DNA of 64,000 nucleotides from Bacillus suaedaesalsae (lineage in GTDB: Bacteria; Bacillota; Bacilli; Bacillales; SA4), in contig NZ_JAFELM010000016.1 in NCBI RefSeq assembly GCF_016890225.1, forward strand, positions 186,001 to 250,000. The letters are read 5' to 3'. The first letter of the stretch is position 1; each line of letters opens with the position of its first letter. Of this stretch, positions 27,105 through 36,699 are shown one piece after another. The notes below the pieces were generated by a model, which did no database searches, was not told where the DNA came from, and saw only the letters and a program-made list of their open reading frames with translations. A program made the position numbers and the translations under genes.

Positions 27105-27524
27105 ATGAAAGAAGAATTAATAGAAATTATTGAACTCGAGTTGGCTTTTCTTGGTCGACATATCATTTCTGTTGCCTCAAATGGGACGTTAGATCGAGCA
27201 GCCTATTTATTATTACATCAATTACAAGCACAAGGTGCTATCGGTGTAAAAGCACTCGCATCATCCTTACGGCTAGATGTTTCTACCGTGAGTAGACAAG
27301 CTTCCTCCCTTGATCAAAAGGGATATGTAATAAAGGTGTCAGATAACTTTGATAGAAGGGCTTATTCCTATCAAATTACTGATTTAGGAAAACAAGAACT
27401 AAACAAATATAAAGACAAACGTATAGAAAAAATTAAAGAATTGCTAGCTGATTGGGAAGAAAACGAACAACAATCATTCGGCAGTTTACTCATGAAATTT
27501 AATAAATCATTGAAAAAAGAATAA
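27105..27524 (+). CDS. MarR-family transcriptional regulator
   Basis: 139 residues with a winged HTH (about 38-100): AQGAIGVKALASSLRLDVSTVSRQASSLDQKGYVIKV form and the wing DNFDRRAYSYQITDLGKQEL, including the DxRxxxxxLT-like hallmark of MarR. GAGGTGG lies upstream of the ATG. No transporter or enzyme follows on the same strand, so its target is not evident. An intrinsic terminator closes the gene before the convergent rhodanese gene. Confidence 0.9.
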   Translation: MKEELIEIIELELAFLGRHIISVASNGTLDRAAYLLLHQLQAQGAIGVKALASSLRLDVSTVSRQASSLDQKGYVIKVSDNFDRRAYSYQITDLGKQELNKYKDKRIEKIKELLADWEENEQQSFGSLLMKFNKSLKKE

Positions 27525-27536
27525 TAATAACAACTT

Positions 27537-27575
27537 AAAGTGTAGACTAAGTGATGAACTTGGACTACACTTTTT
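27537..27575 (+). terminator. Intrinsic terminator between the marR-like and rhodanese genes
   Basis: AAAGTGTAG pairs with CTACACTTT, followed by TTTAA on the plus strand and a similar tract on the minus strand. It may serve both convergent genes. Confidence 0.7.
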
Positions 27576-27611
27576 AAATTGGCTATTAAAAATTATGAAC
27601 CGGACGAAATT

Positions 27612-27917
27612 TTACTTCCCAGTTTCAACTTCATCTTCCCATGCTAGCATTCCACCAGTCATATTCGTTACATCAAAGCCATTTTCCGTTAAAATTTCAC
27701 ACGCCATACTACTTCTCCCACCCGAACGGCATGCAATATAGTAATGTTCATTTTTATCAAGTTCATTTAAGCTAGTCTCAATATCTCCTAATCGAATATG
27801 ACGCGCTCCCCGAATCTTGCCAGCAGCTACTTCATCATCTTCACGAACATCAATAATATTAACCTTTTCACCTTGTTTTATTTTTTCAGCAAGTTCTGTT
27901 GTTGAAATTTGGTTCAT
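27612..27917 (-). CDS. Single-domain rhodanese (sulfurtransferase)
   Basis: 101 residues, one rhodanese domain. The catalytic loop CRSGGRS starts with the persulfide-carrying Cys at about 63; NIIDVREDDEVAAGKIRGARHI is the usual N-terminal signature. It should carry sulfane sulfur in the cytoplasm. TTAGGAGG precedes the ATG. It resembles Bacillus YqhL/YtwF-type proteins. It has no functional neighbours. Confidence 0.93.
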   Translation of the reverse strand: MNQISTTELAEKIKQGEKVNIIDVREDDEVAAGKIRGARHIRLGDIETSLNELDKNEHYYIACRSGGRSSMACEILTENGFDVTNMTGGMLAWEDEVETGK

Positions 27918-28319
27918 TTGAAATTCCTCCTAAAAATAATATGTATCTTTTATTATTCCAAAAGAGATTGATTTTATATAGTCTCAGTAGCATACAAAAA
28001 AAGCGTAGAACAATTAGTTTACACTTAAAATCTAGTTATTGATTAAGAACAATTTCTACCTCTTGTTTTTAATTATGTCCAAACAAAAGGTATCGAGTTT
28101 ATCAACCATGATGTCTATGGAGTCCCTGATCGTTTCCATTAACATCTAATAGTAAACTTACTGTAATGTCCCTTCATGCTTTCACACCTCACGTCTTTTA
28201 TACTACTACCTATGTTAGCTTAGGTGATTTTTAAATTTATGATAGATAAGGAATAGTAAAAAGGTCTAAATTTGTTAAAAATACATAATAGATTTACGAG
28301 ATAAAGGAAGTGTCTAAAA
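27918..28319. other. Intergenic region with a possible gene remnant
   Basis: Promoters for the two divergent flanking genes must lie here, but none is strong enough to call. At about 28047-28142 a short plus-strand frame encodes a stretch (TKGIEFINHDVYGVPDRF) that resembles part of a VOC-fold protein, without a start or the rest of the domain. Confidence 0.35.
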
Positions 28320-29024
28320 ATGGATTTTCTTCAAAGTCAGGAATCACTTACTGCCATAGAATGGATTCTTCGTGCTGTTATCGCATTTTTTGTTTTATTA
28401 CTTGTTGCAAAAGTTCTAGGACAACGGGCAATTGCTCAATTAAGGCCACTTGATTTTGCTATAGCCATTGTTGTTGGAAACATTCTTGCACACCCACTAT
28501 CAGATGAACGTCTTGGATTAAAGGGGTCTGTAATCACAACCATGGTTTTAGTAATTTTATATCTTATTGGAATATGGATGATTCTAAAATTCCCCTTGTT
28601 TAGAAGGCTCCTTAACCCTCCACCCATTACCCTTGTAAAGAATGGAGAAATCTTAAATAAAGGTCTAAAAAAGGCACGCATTTCTATTGATGTGTTATTG
28701 GAAGAATTACGGGAAAGTAAAGTTGAGGATATAAAGAAAGTAGCACTAGCCATGTGGGAAGCAAATGGAAATTTATCAGTCTTTTTAGATCCAAAGTATG
28801 AGCCACTTACTCCATCTGATTATCAAATGCAGAAACCCCCTTTTGAGTTACCAATTACAATTATCAAGGAAGGTAAGATTAATCTGAAGGATATAAAACA
28901 ACTACAAAAGGATGAAGAGTGGGTGGTCTCCAGATTAGATCTGTTATATCAGACTAAAGTAGAAAATGTTCTATTAGGTACCTTGGACACAAAAGATAAC
29001 TTGATGGTTTTTTTATATAAGTAA
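28320..29024 (+). CDS. DUF421 membrane protein (YetF/YrbG family)
   Basis: 234 residues: three N-terminal TM helices (about 15-95) then a cytoplasmic part with the two DUF421 alpha-beta subdomains. The signatures LLVAKVLGQRAIAQLRPLDFAIAIVVGNILAHPLSD and NGEILNKGLKKARISIDVLLEELRE are typical. Bacillus relatives include YetF and the YdfS/YkjA group linked to spores; the biochemical role is not established. AAAGGAAG lies before the ATG. It stands alone. Confidence 0.9.
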   Translation: MDFLQSQESLTAIEWILRAVIAFFVLLLVAKVLGQRAIAQLRPLDFAIAIVVGNILAHPLSDERLGLKGSVITTMVLVILYLIGIWMILKFPLFRRLLNPPPITLVKNGEILNKGLKKARISIDVLLEELRESKVEDIKKVALAMWEANGNLSVFLDPKYEPLTPSDYQMQKPPFELPITIIKEGKINLKDIKQLQKDEEWVVSRLDLLYQTKVENVLLGTLDTKDNLMVFLYK

Positions 29025-29029
29025 CAAAA

Positions 29030-29071
29030 CGAGGCTTACCCCCCTTTCTATATAGGGAGATATAAGCCTCG
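29030..29071. terminator. Hairpin after the DUF421 gene
   Basis: CGAGGCTTA and TAAGCCTCG form a perfect nine-base stem. The T-rich tract (TTTTGTT) is on the minus-strand side, so termination is better supported for minus-strand transcripts; on the plus strand it may only be a 3' stabiliser. Confidence 0.5.
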
Positions 29072-29275
29072 GCTATTTGATATCTATTGATGATTTTGTT
29101 TTATTTTAATTAAAGTATACAACCCTATTATATTGATTGAGTTAACATATATATCGGTAATCCATACAGAAGTTATATTCCTCTGATACCTCTATCCACC
29201 CAATATTTAAAGAGAGAAGAGTTCGAACAGAGACAATCACTATGGAGTTAATAAACCATAAAATTAAATAATCTA

Positions 29276-29353
29276 TCAACGTAAGTTGTTAGTTTGTACC
29301 CAAAATATAGACGTAATGATCCATGCAATCACAATAAAAGTAGTTAATATCAT
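29276..29353 (-). CDS. Candidate 25-residue membrane peptide
   Basis: A short frame begins at an ATG with AAAAGGA eight bases upstream and encodes a single hydrophobic helix (ILTTFIVIAWIITSIFWV) with a polar tail QTNNLR. The size and layout suit a small membrane peptide, and the surrounding 410 bases hold no other gene. It is too short to judge by composition alone, and there is no homologue I can name. Confidence 0.35.
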   Translation of the reverse strand: MILTTFIVIAWIITSIFWVQTNNLR

Positions 29354-29437
29354 TGATTTTATCCTTTTTTCAAATTACTAATATTATGGGTCATGTAGGA
29401 AGATAGATACATTATGAATAATATTAACTCTTTTCTA

Positions 29438-30100
29438 CTAAAAAACTAAGTCTACAAAATGGAATCTTCCTTCATCTATATATTCTCCTAAATTGAAAGT
29501 GATCTTATTAGTAAATATCGGCCCATCAAATGCAAAAGTATGAAACTCTCCATTCTCACCACAAGGATCTGCTTCAGTTGGTAACTCATGTATGAAATTC
29601 AAATCTATAATTCTTCCAAGAAAATTAGTTGAAAGTATCTCCGTATCTATGCATGTTGTAATTGTTTTAAATCCAATTGCCCAAAATTCAGATACCAATT
29701 TTTCAGTATTAAATCCCCAAAGAGGAAATACAGCTTTCATACCTTGTGCGGAAACTAATTGCTCCCGATATTTCCTAACATCCTTTAAAAATATATCACC
29801 AAACATAACCGTATGAATTTCCTCTTTTTTTAGTTCCCTTAATTGTTCAACTAGTCTTTCGTTATAAATTTCATTTGAGCACTCCTTAGGAATGTACATT
29901 TTCCTTAAGGGAAACCCAAGGCTTTCTGCTTGCTTCTCTAGTAAACTTTCTCGCACACCATGAATACTAATACGATTAACATCTTCTGTAATTGTAGTAA
30001 ATAAGGAGTCAACCATGTATTGATCACTTTGTAACAGTATGTAAAGTGCAAAGGTACTATCCTTTCCACCACTCCAAGAAACAGCAATCTTTTCTTTCAT
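29438..30100 (-). CDS. Dph6-like ATP-pyrophosphatase (PP-loop, diphthine-ammonia-ligase family)
   Basis: 220 residues. The N-terminal PP-loop motif AVSWSGGKDSTFAL binds ATP, as in the Dph6/MJ0570 family, and the C-terminal half (EADPCGENGEFHTFAFDGPIF) carries the family's second conserved block. In archaea and eukaryotes Dph6 amidates diphthine on EF-2, but bacteria lack diphthamide, so the bacterial substrate must differ and is unknown. GGAGGTGG precedes the ATG. It is a single gene. Confidence 0.9.
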   Translation of the reverse strand: MKEKIAVSWSGGKDSTFALYILLQSDQYMVDSLFTTITEDVNRISIHGVRESLLEKQAESLGFPLRKMYIPKECSNEIYNERLVEQLRELKKEEIHTVMFGDIFLKDVRKYREQLVSAQGMKAVFPLWGFNTEKLVSEFWAIGFKTITTCIDTEILSTNFLGRIIDLNFIHELPTEADPCGENGEFHTFAFDGPIFTNKITFNLGEYIDEGRFHFVDLVF

Positions 30101-30336
30101 TTTCCTCCACCTCCTATATCCTTACTTTATTCTAGTTGAAAGATAATGAAAAATGGAAAGATTTCTAAAATCTCTCCCTTAACTAACATGTTTAAGCGGT
30201 AGGTTTGTTATGCGGCAAGGTCTGTCGATGCTTTTCGATTAATAAATAAGGTTAATAGCTTTTTACCCTGAACTTCCCATTATAATCCTGATATTTGAAA
30301 ACATGGTATTAAATGGGGATAGCCAATTGCATACTA

Positions 30337-30378
30337 AAAAAGGAACCTTTAATCTAAATAAGATTAAGGTTCCTAGTT
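30337..30378 (-). terminator. Intrinsic terminator of mqo
   Basis: AGGAACCTTAATC and GATTAAAGGTTCC form a long stem with one bulge, followed by TTTTTT on the minus strand. Confidence 0.92.
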
Positions 30379-30384
30379 TTGTAG

Positions 30385-31920
30385 TTAGAGGTTGCCGTTA
30401 TTCGTTTTTTCATCCAATGTATGAACTAACACTGGTTCCTCTTCAATTAACTCAAGTGATTTCGCAGTTGATGTGTGCAGTTCTTTGAATAACTCTGGAT
30501 TTTTCACAAGTGAAACGCCATAGGACGGGATCATTTCTTTAATTTTCGGTTCCCATCCTTTCATCTGCCCAGGGAAACACTTTTCTAATACTTCAAGCAT
30601 AACGTGAACAGCCGTTGATGCACCAGGAGAAGCACCAAGTAGTGCAGCTACTGATCCGTCAGTACTACTTACCACTTCCGTACCAAACTGAAGGGTCCCT
30701 CTTCCTGCTTCCGTATCTTTTATAACTTGCACACGCTGACCCGCTACTACCATTTCCCAATCTTCCGTCTTCGCATTGGGAATAAAGTCACGTAATTCTT
30801 CCATGCGCTTTTCATTAGATAATAATACTTGCTGAATCAAATATTTAGTTAGTGACAATTCTTTCACGCCAGCAGCTAACATTGTTAGGATATTATTCGG
30901 TTTAACTGAGCTGATTAAATCAAAATTAGAGCCTGTTTTTAAGAACTTTGGAGTAAACCCAGCAAATGGTCCAAATAATAGCGCTTTCTTATTATCTATA
31001 AATCTTGTATCAAGGTGTGGAACTGACATAGGTGGAGCACCAACCTTTGCTTTTCCATATACCTTTGCATGGTGCTGCGCGACTACTTCTGGATTTTTAC
31101 ATACCATAAATAACCCGCTAACTGGGAATCCTCCTATATGCTTGGACTCTGGAATACCAGTCTTTTGTAGTAACGGTAAACTACCGCCACCACCACCGAT
31201 AAAAACAAACTTTGCCGTATGATATTCTGTCTTTCCGCTATCAAGATTTTGTATCTTCAGTTCCCATAAGCCATCTCTATTACGTTTAATATCCTTTACG
31301 ATGTGCTTGTAATTGACTTCCACATTTTTACTCTTTAGGTGATCAAATAGTAAACGTGTTAATGCACCAAAATTGACGTCTGTTCCTGAGTCAATCTTTG
31401 TTGCTGCGATTGGTTCATTTGATGTACGCCCTTCCATAATTAACGGAACCCATTCCTTAAGCTTTTCTGGATTTTCTGTATACTCCATCCCTTGAAATAG
31501 TGGATTGTTAGATAGCGCCTCAAATCGTTTCTTCAGGAATTCGACATTTCTCTCACCTTGAACTAAGCTCATATGAGGAATAGGCATAATAAAATCTTTT
31601 GGATTACGAATCATCTTCTTATTTACAAGAAAGGACCAAAATTGTCTTGATAATTGAAACTGTTCATTAACCTTTACCGCTTTATCTATATCGATAGACC
31701 CATCTGCTTTTTCATTTGTATAATTTAGCTCACATAGTGCCGCATGTCCTGTACCTGCATTATTCCATTCGTTCGAGCTTTCTTCTCCCGGACTGCCTAG
31801 CTTCTCAAATACTTTGATATCCCACTCCGGTACTAATTCTTTTAGCAGAGAACCCAAAGTTGCACTCATGACTCCAGCACCAATTAAGATGACATCTGTT
31901 TTTTTCTGTAAGTTACTCAT
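30385..31920 (-). CDS. mqo: Malate:quinone oxidoreductase
   Basis: 511 residues, the usual length. This FAD enzyme on the inner face of the membrane oxidises malate to oxaloacetate and passes electrons to quinone, so it links the TCA cycle to the respiratory chain. It has the N-terminal dinucleotide-binding motif [20 protein letters not shown] and the family blocks [18 protein letters not shown] and [30 protein letters not shown] lies upstream of the ATG. It is a single gene with a strong terminator. Confidence 0.97.
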   Translation of the reverse strand: MSNLQKKTDVILIGAGVMSATLGSLLKELVPEWDIKVFEKLGSPGEESSNEWNNAGTGHAALCELNYTNEKADGSIDIDKAVKVNEQFQLSRQFWSFLVNKKMIRNPKDFIMPIPHMSLVQGERNVEFLKKRFEALSNNPLFQGMEYTENPEKLKEWVPLIMEGRTSNEPIAATKIDSGTDVNFGALTRLLFDHLKSKNVEVNYKHIVKDIKRNRDGLWELKIQNLDSGKTEYHTAKFVFIGGGGGSLPLLQKTGIPESKHIGGFPVSGLFMVCKNPEVVAQHHAKVYGKAKVGAPPMSVPHLDTRFIDNKKALLFGPFAGFTPKFLKTGSNFDLISSVKPNNILTMLAAGVKELSLTKYLIQQVLLSNEKRMEELRDFIPNAKTEDWEMVVAGQRVQVIKDTEAGRGTLQFGTEVVSSTDGSVAALLGASPGASTAVHVMLEVLEKCFPGQMKGWEPKIKEMIPSYGVSLVKNPELFKELHTSTAKSLELIEEEPVLVHTLDEKTNNGNL

Positions 31921-32457
31921 GATAACCTTCCTTATCCCCTATATTTGCATAAAAAGAGTAGCCGCTCCTGCTAAAAACCGTAACAAGCATCGCGCCACCT
32001 GTAATTTTTTAAACCGTTTCCATATAACCATATCATAAATCTATTATAAATATTTATAGATTGAAATATCTACTATTATCTGATAATTATAAACTACTTT
32101 GAGCCGATATTAAAGTGAGAAGTACTTCCACAAGTATACCGAAATATTGAGTATTCAGTTAGGTATTTGTAACATAAATTTATTAATTCACTCCTTAGAT
32201 TGCTTACTATATATTATTATCTATTTTCATTACAGGTGCTTGGTTCCGCGCATTTACAGGTAAACTGCAAGTTGTTTTGTACTATTTTCACCGCTCACAT
32301 AGGGATAAAAGTACCGTATCATTAGTTAGATATATCAGATTACAAATAAAATATGTAAAAATTTAGTATTTTTACAGGAATCGACAAGTTCTGCAATATA
32401 CTATGTAGTAAATTGGTAATAAAGGTATATTTTTTAGGGTATTATGGAGGGTTTAAT
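31921..32457. other. Long intergenic region between mqo and the L,D-transpeptidase
   Basis: Both divergent promoters should be here. A plus-strand frame at about 32202-32367 stays open for 54 codons but has no start with a ribosome-binding site and matches no family I know. I call nothing else. Confidence 0.4.
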
Positions 32458-33903
32458 ATGGAAATCACTTTAAAACATGAAAGTAGTACTATTAACCAAT
32501 CCAGAAAGAGACCAAGTAAATGGTATAAAAGTTGGAAGTTTGTGACGGGTAGTTTGTTTATTCTATTGGCACTTATATTTGGGCTAGTTAGCATTTACCA
32601 AGCTACTCACTTTAATACCAATATAACAATTAATCATATAGAAGTTGGCGGACAAACTAAAGATGAGGCATTGGTAAGATTGCAATCATCGCTCTTAACA
32701 AATGATATTTATATTGGAAACGAGAAGATTCTTGATGGGAAGGAAACAAAGATGCAGTTCACAGACAGTGATTTGGCTAACCTCAAAGATTTATTAAAAA
32801 GTCAGAAGACTGTATTTCCATCCTTTAAGAAAAAGAATTATACATTGTATCCAGGGAAAGAGGACCCTTATCGCACGGTTACCATGAAAGCAGAGTTAAA
32901 GCAAAAATTAATCACCATGAATTACAGTCTATCACCTCCCAAAGATGCACAAGCAATACTGAATCAAGGAAAAATAACAATCGTCAAAAGTACGAATGGA
33001 ACGCAATATGATGTTCCTGCTCTATTGAAGGAATATGACAAACAAGAATACACTAGTGAAATTCATATGAAGTCCATGTACATACAACCAATCAGGGAAG
33101 ATAGCCTGGTAATTAAAAATGAAGAAAAGAAATTACAAGAGTTTCTGAATCATACTGTCGATTATAAAGTTCAGGATCAGGTTTATACATTAAAAGCTAA
33201 CGAACTTATTCAAAATGCTATCGTGACCAAAGATATGCAAGTATCCATAAATCCGGACACTTTGCAAAATAAAATCACGGAGATTAATCACTCTAGGTCT
33301 ACATTAGGGAAGGATTTCACCTTCAAAACCCACTCAGGTCCTTTGGTTTCTGTTAAAGGACAAGGTTATGGTTGGGCACTTGATATTGAAAGTGAAACTT
33401 CACTTGTTCAAGAGGCCTTTGAAAAAGGAGAAAAATCTATTACAGCAGCAAACGTACATGGAAATGGATGGAATAAAGAAGGATATGGATATGAGGCAAT
33501 TACCAATAACGGCATTGGGGATACATATGCTGAAGTCTCAATCAAAGAACAACGTATCTGGCTTTATAAAGAGGGCAAACTAGTGCTAACCTCCAACGTC
33601 GTAACAGGTAAACAAAGTACAAACCAAGATACACTAAAAGGTGTCTGGTATATTCTTTACAAAAGAACGCCATACACACTTACTGGAAGTACTGCAGGAA
33701 ATCCTAATTATGAAATTGATGTAGACTATTGGGCACCCTTTACGAACAGTGGGCAAGGCTTTCACGATGCTAGCTGGAGAAGTAATTGGAGAAGTAATGC
33801 CTATCTAACAGCTGGGTCAGGTGGTTGCGTTAACGTACCGCCTAACGTTATGAGGGCTGTTTATAATAATCTTAGTGTTTATGAACCGGTAGTGATTTAT
33901 TAA
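32458..33903 (+). CDS. Membrane-anchored L,D-transpeptidase (YkuD) with PG-binding domains
   Basis: 481 residues from the ATG at 32458, which has TGGAGGG upstream; a TTG 15 codons earlier lacks a site. One TM helix (about 28-48) anchors two tandem PG_binding_4 domains (about 60-310) and a C-terminal YkuD domain. The catalytic cysteine lies in SGGCVN near residue 458, with the paired His in GFHDASWR. It should cross-link or modify peptidoglycan outside the cell. It is a single gene; the closest analogues are the YciB/ErfK-type proteins of Gram-positives. Confidence 0.93.
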   Translation: MEITLKHESSTINQSRKRPSKWYKSWKFVTGSLFILLALIFGLVSIYQATHFNTNITINHIEVGGQTKDEALVRLQSSLLTNDIYIGNEKILDGKETKMQFTDSDLANLKDLLKSQKTVFPSFKKKNYTLYPGKEDPYRTVTMKAELKQKLITMNYSLSPPKDAQAILNQGKITIVKSTNGTQYDVPALLKEYDKQEYTSEIHMKSMYIQPIREDSLVIKNEEKKLQEFLNHTVDYKVQDQVYTLKANELIQNAIVTKDMQVSINPDTLQNKITEINHSRSTLGKDFTFKTHSGPLVSVKGQGYGWALDIESETSLVQEAFEKGEKSITAANVHGNGWNKEGYGYEAITNNGIGDTYAEVSIKEQRIWLYKEGKLVLTSNVVTGKQSTNQDTLKGVWYILYKRTPYTLTGSTAGNPNYEIDVDYWAPFTNSGQGFHDASWRSNWRSNAYLTAGSGGCVNVPPNVMRAVYNNLSVYEPVVIY

Positions 33904-34410
33904 GGCTGTTTTGGTTTAGACTGTTGTTTTTCTAACAAGTTTTGAAACAGGAAGTTAGTAAGGTTTTGAGGCATCTTTTCGTCAAAGCTATGAATGTTTC
34001 ACCGATATTGATTATTAAAGATGCTTAAAATTAATTAATGGTAACATGGTATGAAATTTAGATAGACACCCTGGAGATCAAAGTGATTCCCAGGGTTCTG
34101 CTATAGTTGAAATCTATTAACCCTTTCCTTATGATAGAGTTCTACCTGCCAAAATGAAAATGAGTTTTATTTGAGAACTTGTCCGTTATGAGACTTCTCA
34201 TGATAAAGCAACCATTCCCTCTTCCCTAACCTCCAATATAACCATTTTTCTCATTAGTACTCCCTAATTCTCTGATCGCCATTTCATTTCCAATATACTC
34301 CCTTATTCCTTGTACCCTGTTGGTTCAGTGGAAATAAGAAAACCATATGTTAATAATAACTATCGTTTTGGAAAACCTAACTTAAAATAGAGAAGAATGG
34401 GGGCAAAAAA
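33904..34410. other. Intergenic region holding a dispersed repeat copy
   Basis: No gene is visible. At 33970-33988 it holds a 19-base sequence also present at 121-139, with an inverted AAAGATGC at 34017-34024 that could pair with its GCATCTTT. A second small hairpin (CCCTGG/CCAGGG) lies at about 34069-34096. Confidence 0.5.
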
Positions 34411-35271
34411 ATGGTAGAAAGTCCAAATACAAACAATAAGACTTTTTGCATGAGTGAATATGATGTATTAAAACGAGTCATCCTTTGTCAGCCTCAATAT
34501 ATGACGATTCGCGAAGTGATCAATGAAACACAGGAGCATTTTAAAAATGAAGGTATACATATTGAACGGGCTCTTAAACAGCACGATGAATTTGTCAAAA
34601 CACTAAAGGATCATGGTATCGAGGTTATTTTATTACCGTATCATAAAAAATATCCTGAACAGGTCTTCACACGAGATGTTGGTTTCACACTTGGCCAGAC
34701 CATCTTCGTTGCTAAGATGGCAACAGAAGTTCGAGCAGGAGAGGAAAATGTTCTAAAGCAATGGCTAGAGGATGAAGAAATCTCTTATTATAATTTAGCT
34801 GAAGAACTCATTGAAGGCGGAGATGTAGTGATCGATCGTGAGACCATTTACGTGGGGCTGAGCAACCGAACCGATCAAAAAGCAGCAGACCAATTACAAC
34901 GTCTATTGAATCAATTCAATGTTATTCCCATCCCATTTAAAGAAAAATATCTGCATTTAGATTGTGTATTTAATGTTGTTTCATCTGAAGTGGCCATTAT
35001 ATACCCTGATGCCTTAACGCAAAAAGACATTGATTTTTTTGCTTCCCGCTACGATTTAATTGAAGTCTCAGAAGAAGAACAATTTCAATTAGGTACAAAT
35101 GTTTTAAGTATCGGAAACAAACGCGTATTAAGTTTGCCAGTCAATGAGAATGTAAACAAACAACTTCGAGCCCGAGGCTTTCAAGTGATTGAAGTTGATA
35201 TTACCGAAATCATTAAATCTGGTGGATCGTTTCGTTGTTGCACTCTTCCTATATTAAGAGAAAACTATTAA
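34411..35271 (+). CDS. Dimethylarginine dimethylaminohydrolase-like amidinohydrolase
   Basis: 286 residues with the guanidine-modifying fold (pentein). Landmarks are FTRDVGF, the acidic substrate loop EGGDVVID, the catalytic His in HLDCVFNVV and the nucleophilic Cys near the end (FRCCTLPIL). These match the DDAH/ArgDI-like branch, for example Bacillus YkgA. By family it hydrolyses a guanidino group of arginine or a derivative; the exact substrate is open. GGGGGC precedes the ATG and a strong terminator follows. Confidence 0.9.
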   Translation: MVESPNTNNKTFCMSEYDVLKRVILCQPQYMTIREVINETQEHFKNEGIHIERALKQHDEFVKTLKDHGIEVILLPYHKKYPEQVFTRDVGFTLGQTIFVAKMATEVRAGEENVLKQWLEDEEISYYNLAEELIEGGDVVIDRETIYVGLSNRTDQKAADQLQRLLNQFNVIPIPFKEKYLHLDCVFNVVSSEVAIIYPDALTQKDIDFFASRYDLIEVSEEEQFQLGTNVLSIGNKRVLSLPVNENVNKQLRARGFQVIEVDITEIIKSGGSFRCCTLPILRENY

Positions 35272-35280
35272 TTGAACATA

Positions 35281-35313
35281 TAACAACCCTGACTTTATAG
35301 GATCAGGGTTGTT
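35281..35313 (+). terminator. Intrinsic terminator after the DDAH-like gene
   Basis: AACAACCCTGA and TCAGGGTTGTT pair perfectly around a ten-base loop, followed by ATATGTTTTTT. Confidence 0.88.
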
Positions 35314-35480
35314 ATATGTTTTTTTAGATGTAGAATATATCTACATATATAGCAAAAAATCTTTTATTTATGATACGTTTCTCGGTTAGTACAGCTTTTC
35401 TTGCCTTAGCTATCTCTTGATCATAATCAAACAAATTGATTTAGTGTTTTAGAAAGGAAGATTTAGATTATAAATTTTAT

Positions 35481-36566
35481 CTAATCTATTAATCCCATTC
35501 GAAACGCCCTAGAAATAATTTGTGTTCGATTTTTGGCCTTGAGTTTAATCATTAGTTTTTGAATATAATCACGAATCGTAAATTCACTTAAAAACATCAG
35601 CTCAGCCATTTCTTTGTTACTATATCCCTCTGATAAAAGATGAAGAATACCTAATTCTTTCTCTGTGAGATCTAAAGGATATTTCACACCTACCCCCATT
35701 TGCTTACGAGCTAAATACATGCCAATACGGATACCAACTTGTTCTAGTACATCTAGTTGTAATTTTGAACAGTCAAAAGTGTCTCCCTGTTGGTCTAACG
35801 TCAGCCAACCATATAATTGTCGCTCGAAAGTGATAGGAATGAAAATGATTGAAGATAGGTTAAATAACTCTATTGCTGCTTGTTGGACATAAGGATCAGG
35901 CTTTTTTAAAAATAAAGGCTTCTTTAAAGAGAATACCGGTTCCGATTCAATTTTCCCTCGCATTAATTGTACCTTTGATAATTCTTCACCAATGGCTCCT
36001 GAAAACTCCTTTAACCAAGGATTATAACTTAAAAAGATACATCTTTTAAAACTAAATATTTCTTCAGTTCGTGTTAAGAGATATGGCAGATCTTCCGTAC
36101 CGTTACATTGAATAAGAATTTCACTAAATGCATCTAATTTTTTCATATAATCTTGTTTTATATCAATGGAATTAGGAGGATCCTCGATCCACGCTAGATA
36201 CAATGACGTTACCTTACTAAGCAATTCATTATGAAATAATAGCAACTCTTCTTCATAAGGATGATGGAGTTGAGATAAGACACTCTTGAATGAATCAAAT
36301 ACAATCACTTGGAACGTATTTGATTTAGTAATGGGCATGTCATTACTGTGCATTTGTACCCAATAATGCAGGGCATCTTCTTCAATTTTTGTATTTTTCA
36401 TTTGAATCATTAAAAATGCAATAAACGCCGAAATGAACTGACGAAGCTTCTCCTTCTGTTCTTTATCGATTTCAGGATTATTTTCCAATCGCACCATTGA
36501 GTTCTTCAATATTTCAGATCGGTGTATCTTATAAAATAGTAAATATTGAAAATCAATTTTCTTCAT
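35481..36566 (-). CDS. LuxR-type transcriptional regulator with a GAF-like domain
   Basis: 361 residues. The last ~65 residues are a LuxR HTH (LTEKELGILHLLSEGYSNKEMAELMFLSEFTIRDYIQKLMIKL). Residues about 145-290 resemble a GAF domain (FSFKRCIFLSYNPWLKEFSG ... ITFERQLYGWLTLDQQGD), and the first ~140 are helical. There is no receiver domain, so it is a one-component sensor. It is divergent from the broken hydroxyacyl-CoA dehydrogenase gene, which may once have been its target; that is inference. Confidence 0.85.
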   Translation of the reverse strand: MKKIDFQYLLFYKIHRSEILKNSMVRLENNPEIDKEQKEKLRQFISAFIAFLMIQMKNTKIEEDALHYWVQMHSNDMPITKSNTFQVIVFDSFKSVLSQLHHPYEEELLLFHNELLSKVTSLYLAWIEDPPNSIDIKQDYMKKLDAFSEILIQCNGTEDLPYLLTRTEEIFSFKRCIFLSYNPWLKEFSGAIGEELSKVQLMRGKIESEPVFSLKKPLFLKKPDPYVQQAAIELFNLSSIIFIPITFERQLYGWLTLDQQGDTFDCSKLQLDVLEQVGIRIGMYLARKQMGVGVKYPLDLTEKELGILHLLSEGYSNKEMAELMFLSEFTIRDYIQKLMIKLKAKNRTQIISRAFRMGLID

Positions 36567-36699
36567 TTTATACCTACATTCATATATTTGTTTTTATTAA
36601 AATTACCTACAATTTTAGGTTTATTATGCCACAATTGTTTACTAGAATAAACAGTGGAGATAATAATTGAAGTATTCAATAATTAAAGGAGAATAGACT

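Noticed and set aside
32202-32367. 54-codon open stretch between mqo and the L,D-transpeptidase
   Set aside because: No start codon with a ribosome-binding site and no recognisable protein family; kept only as a note on the gap.
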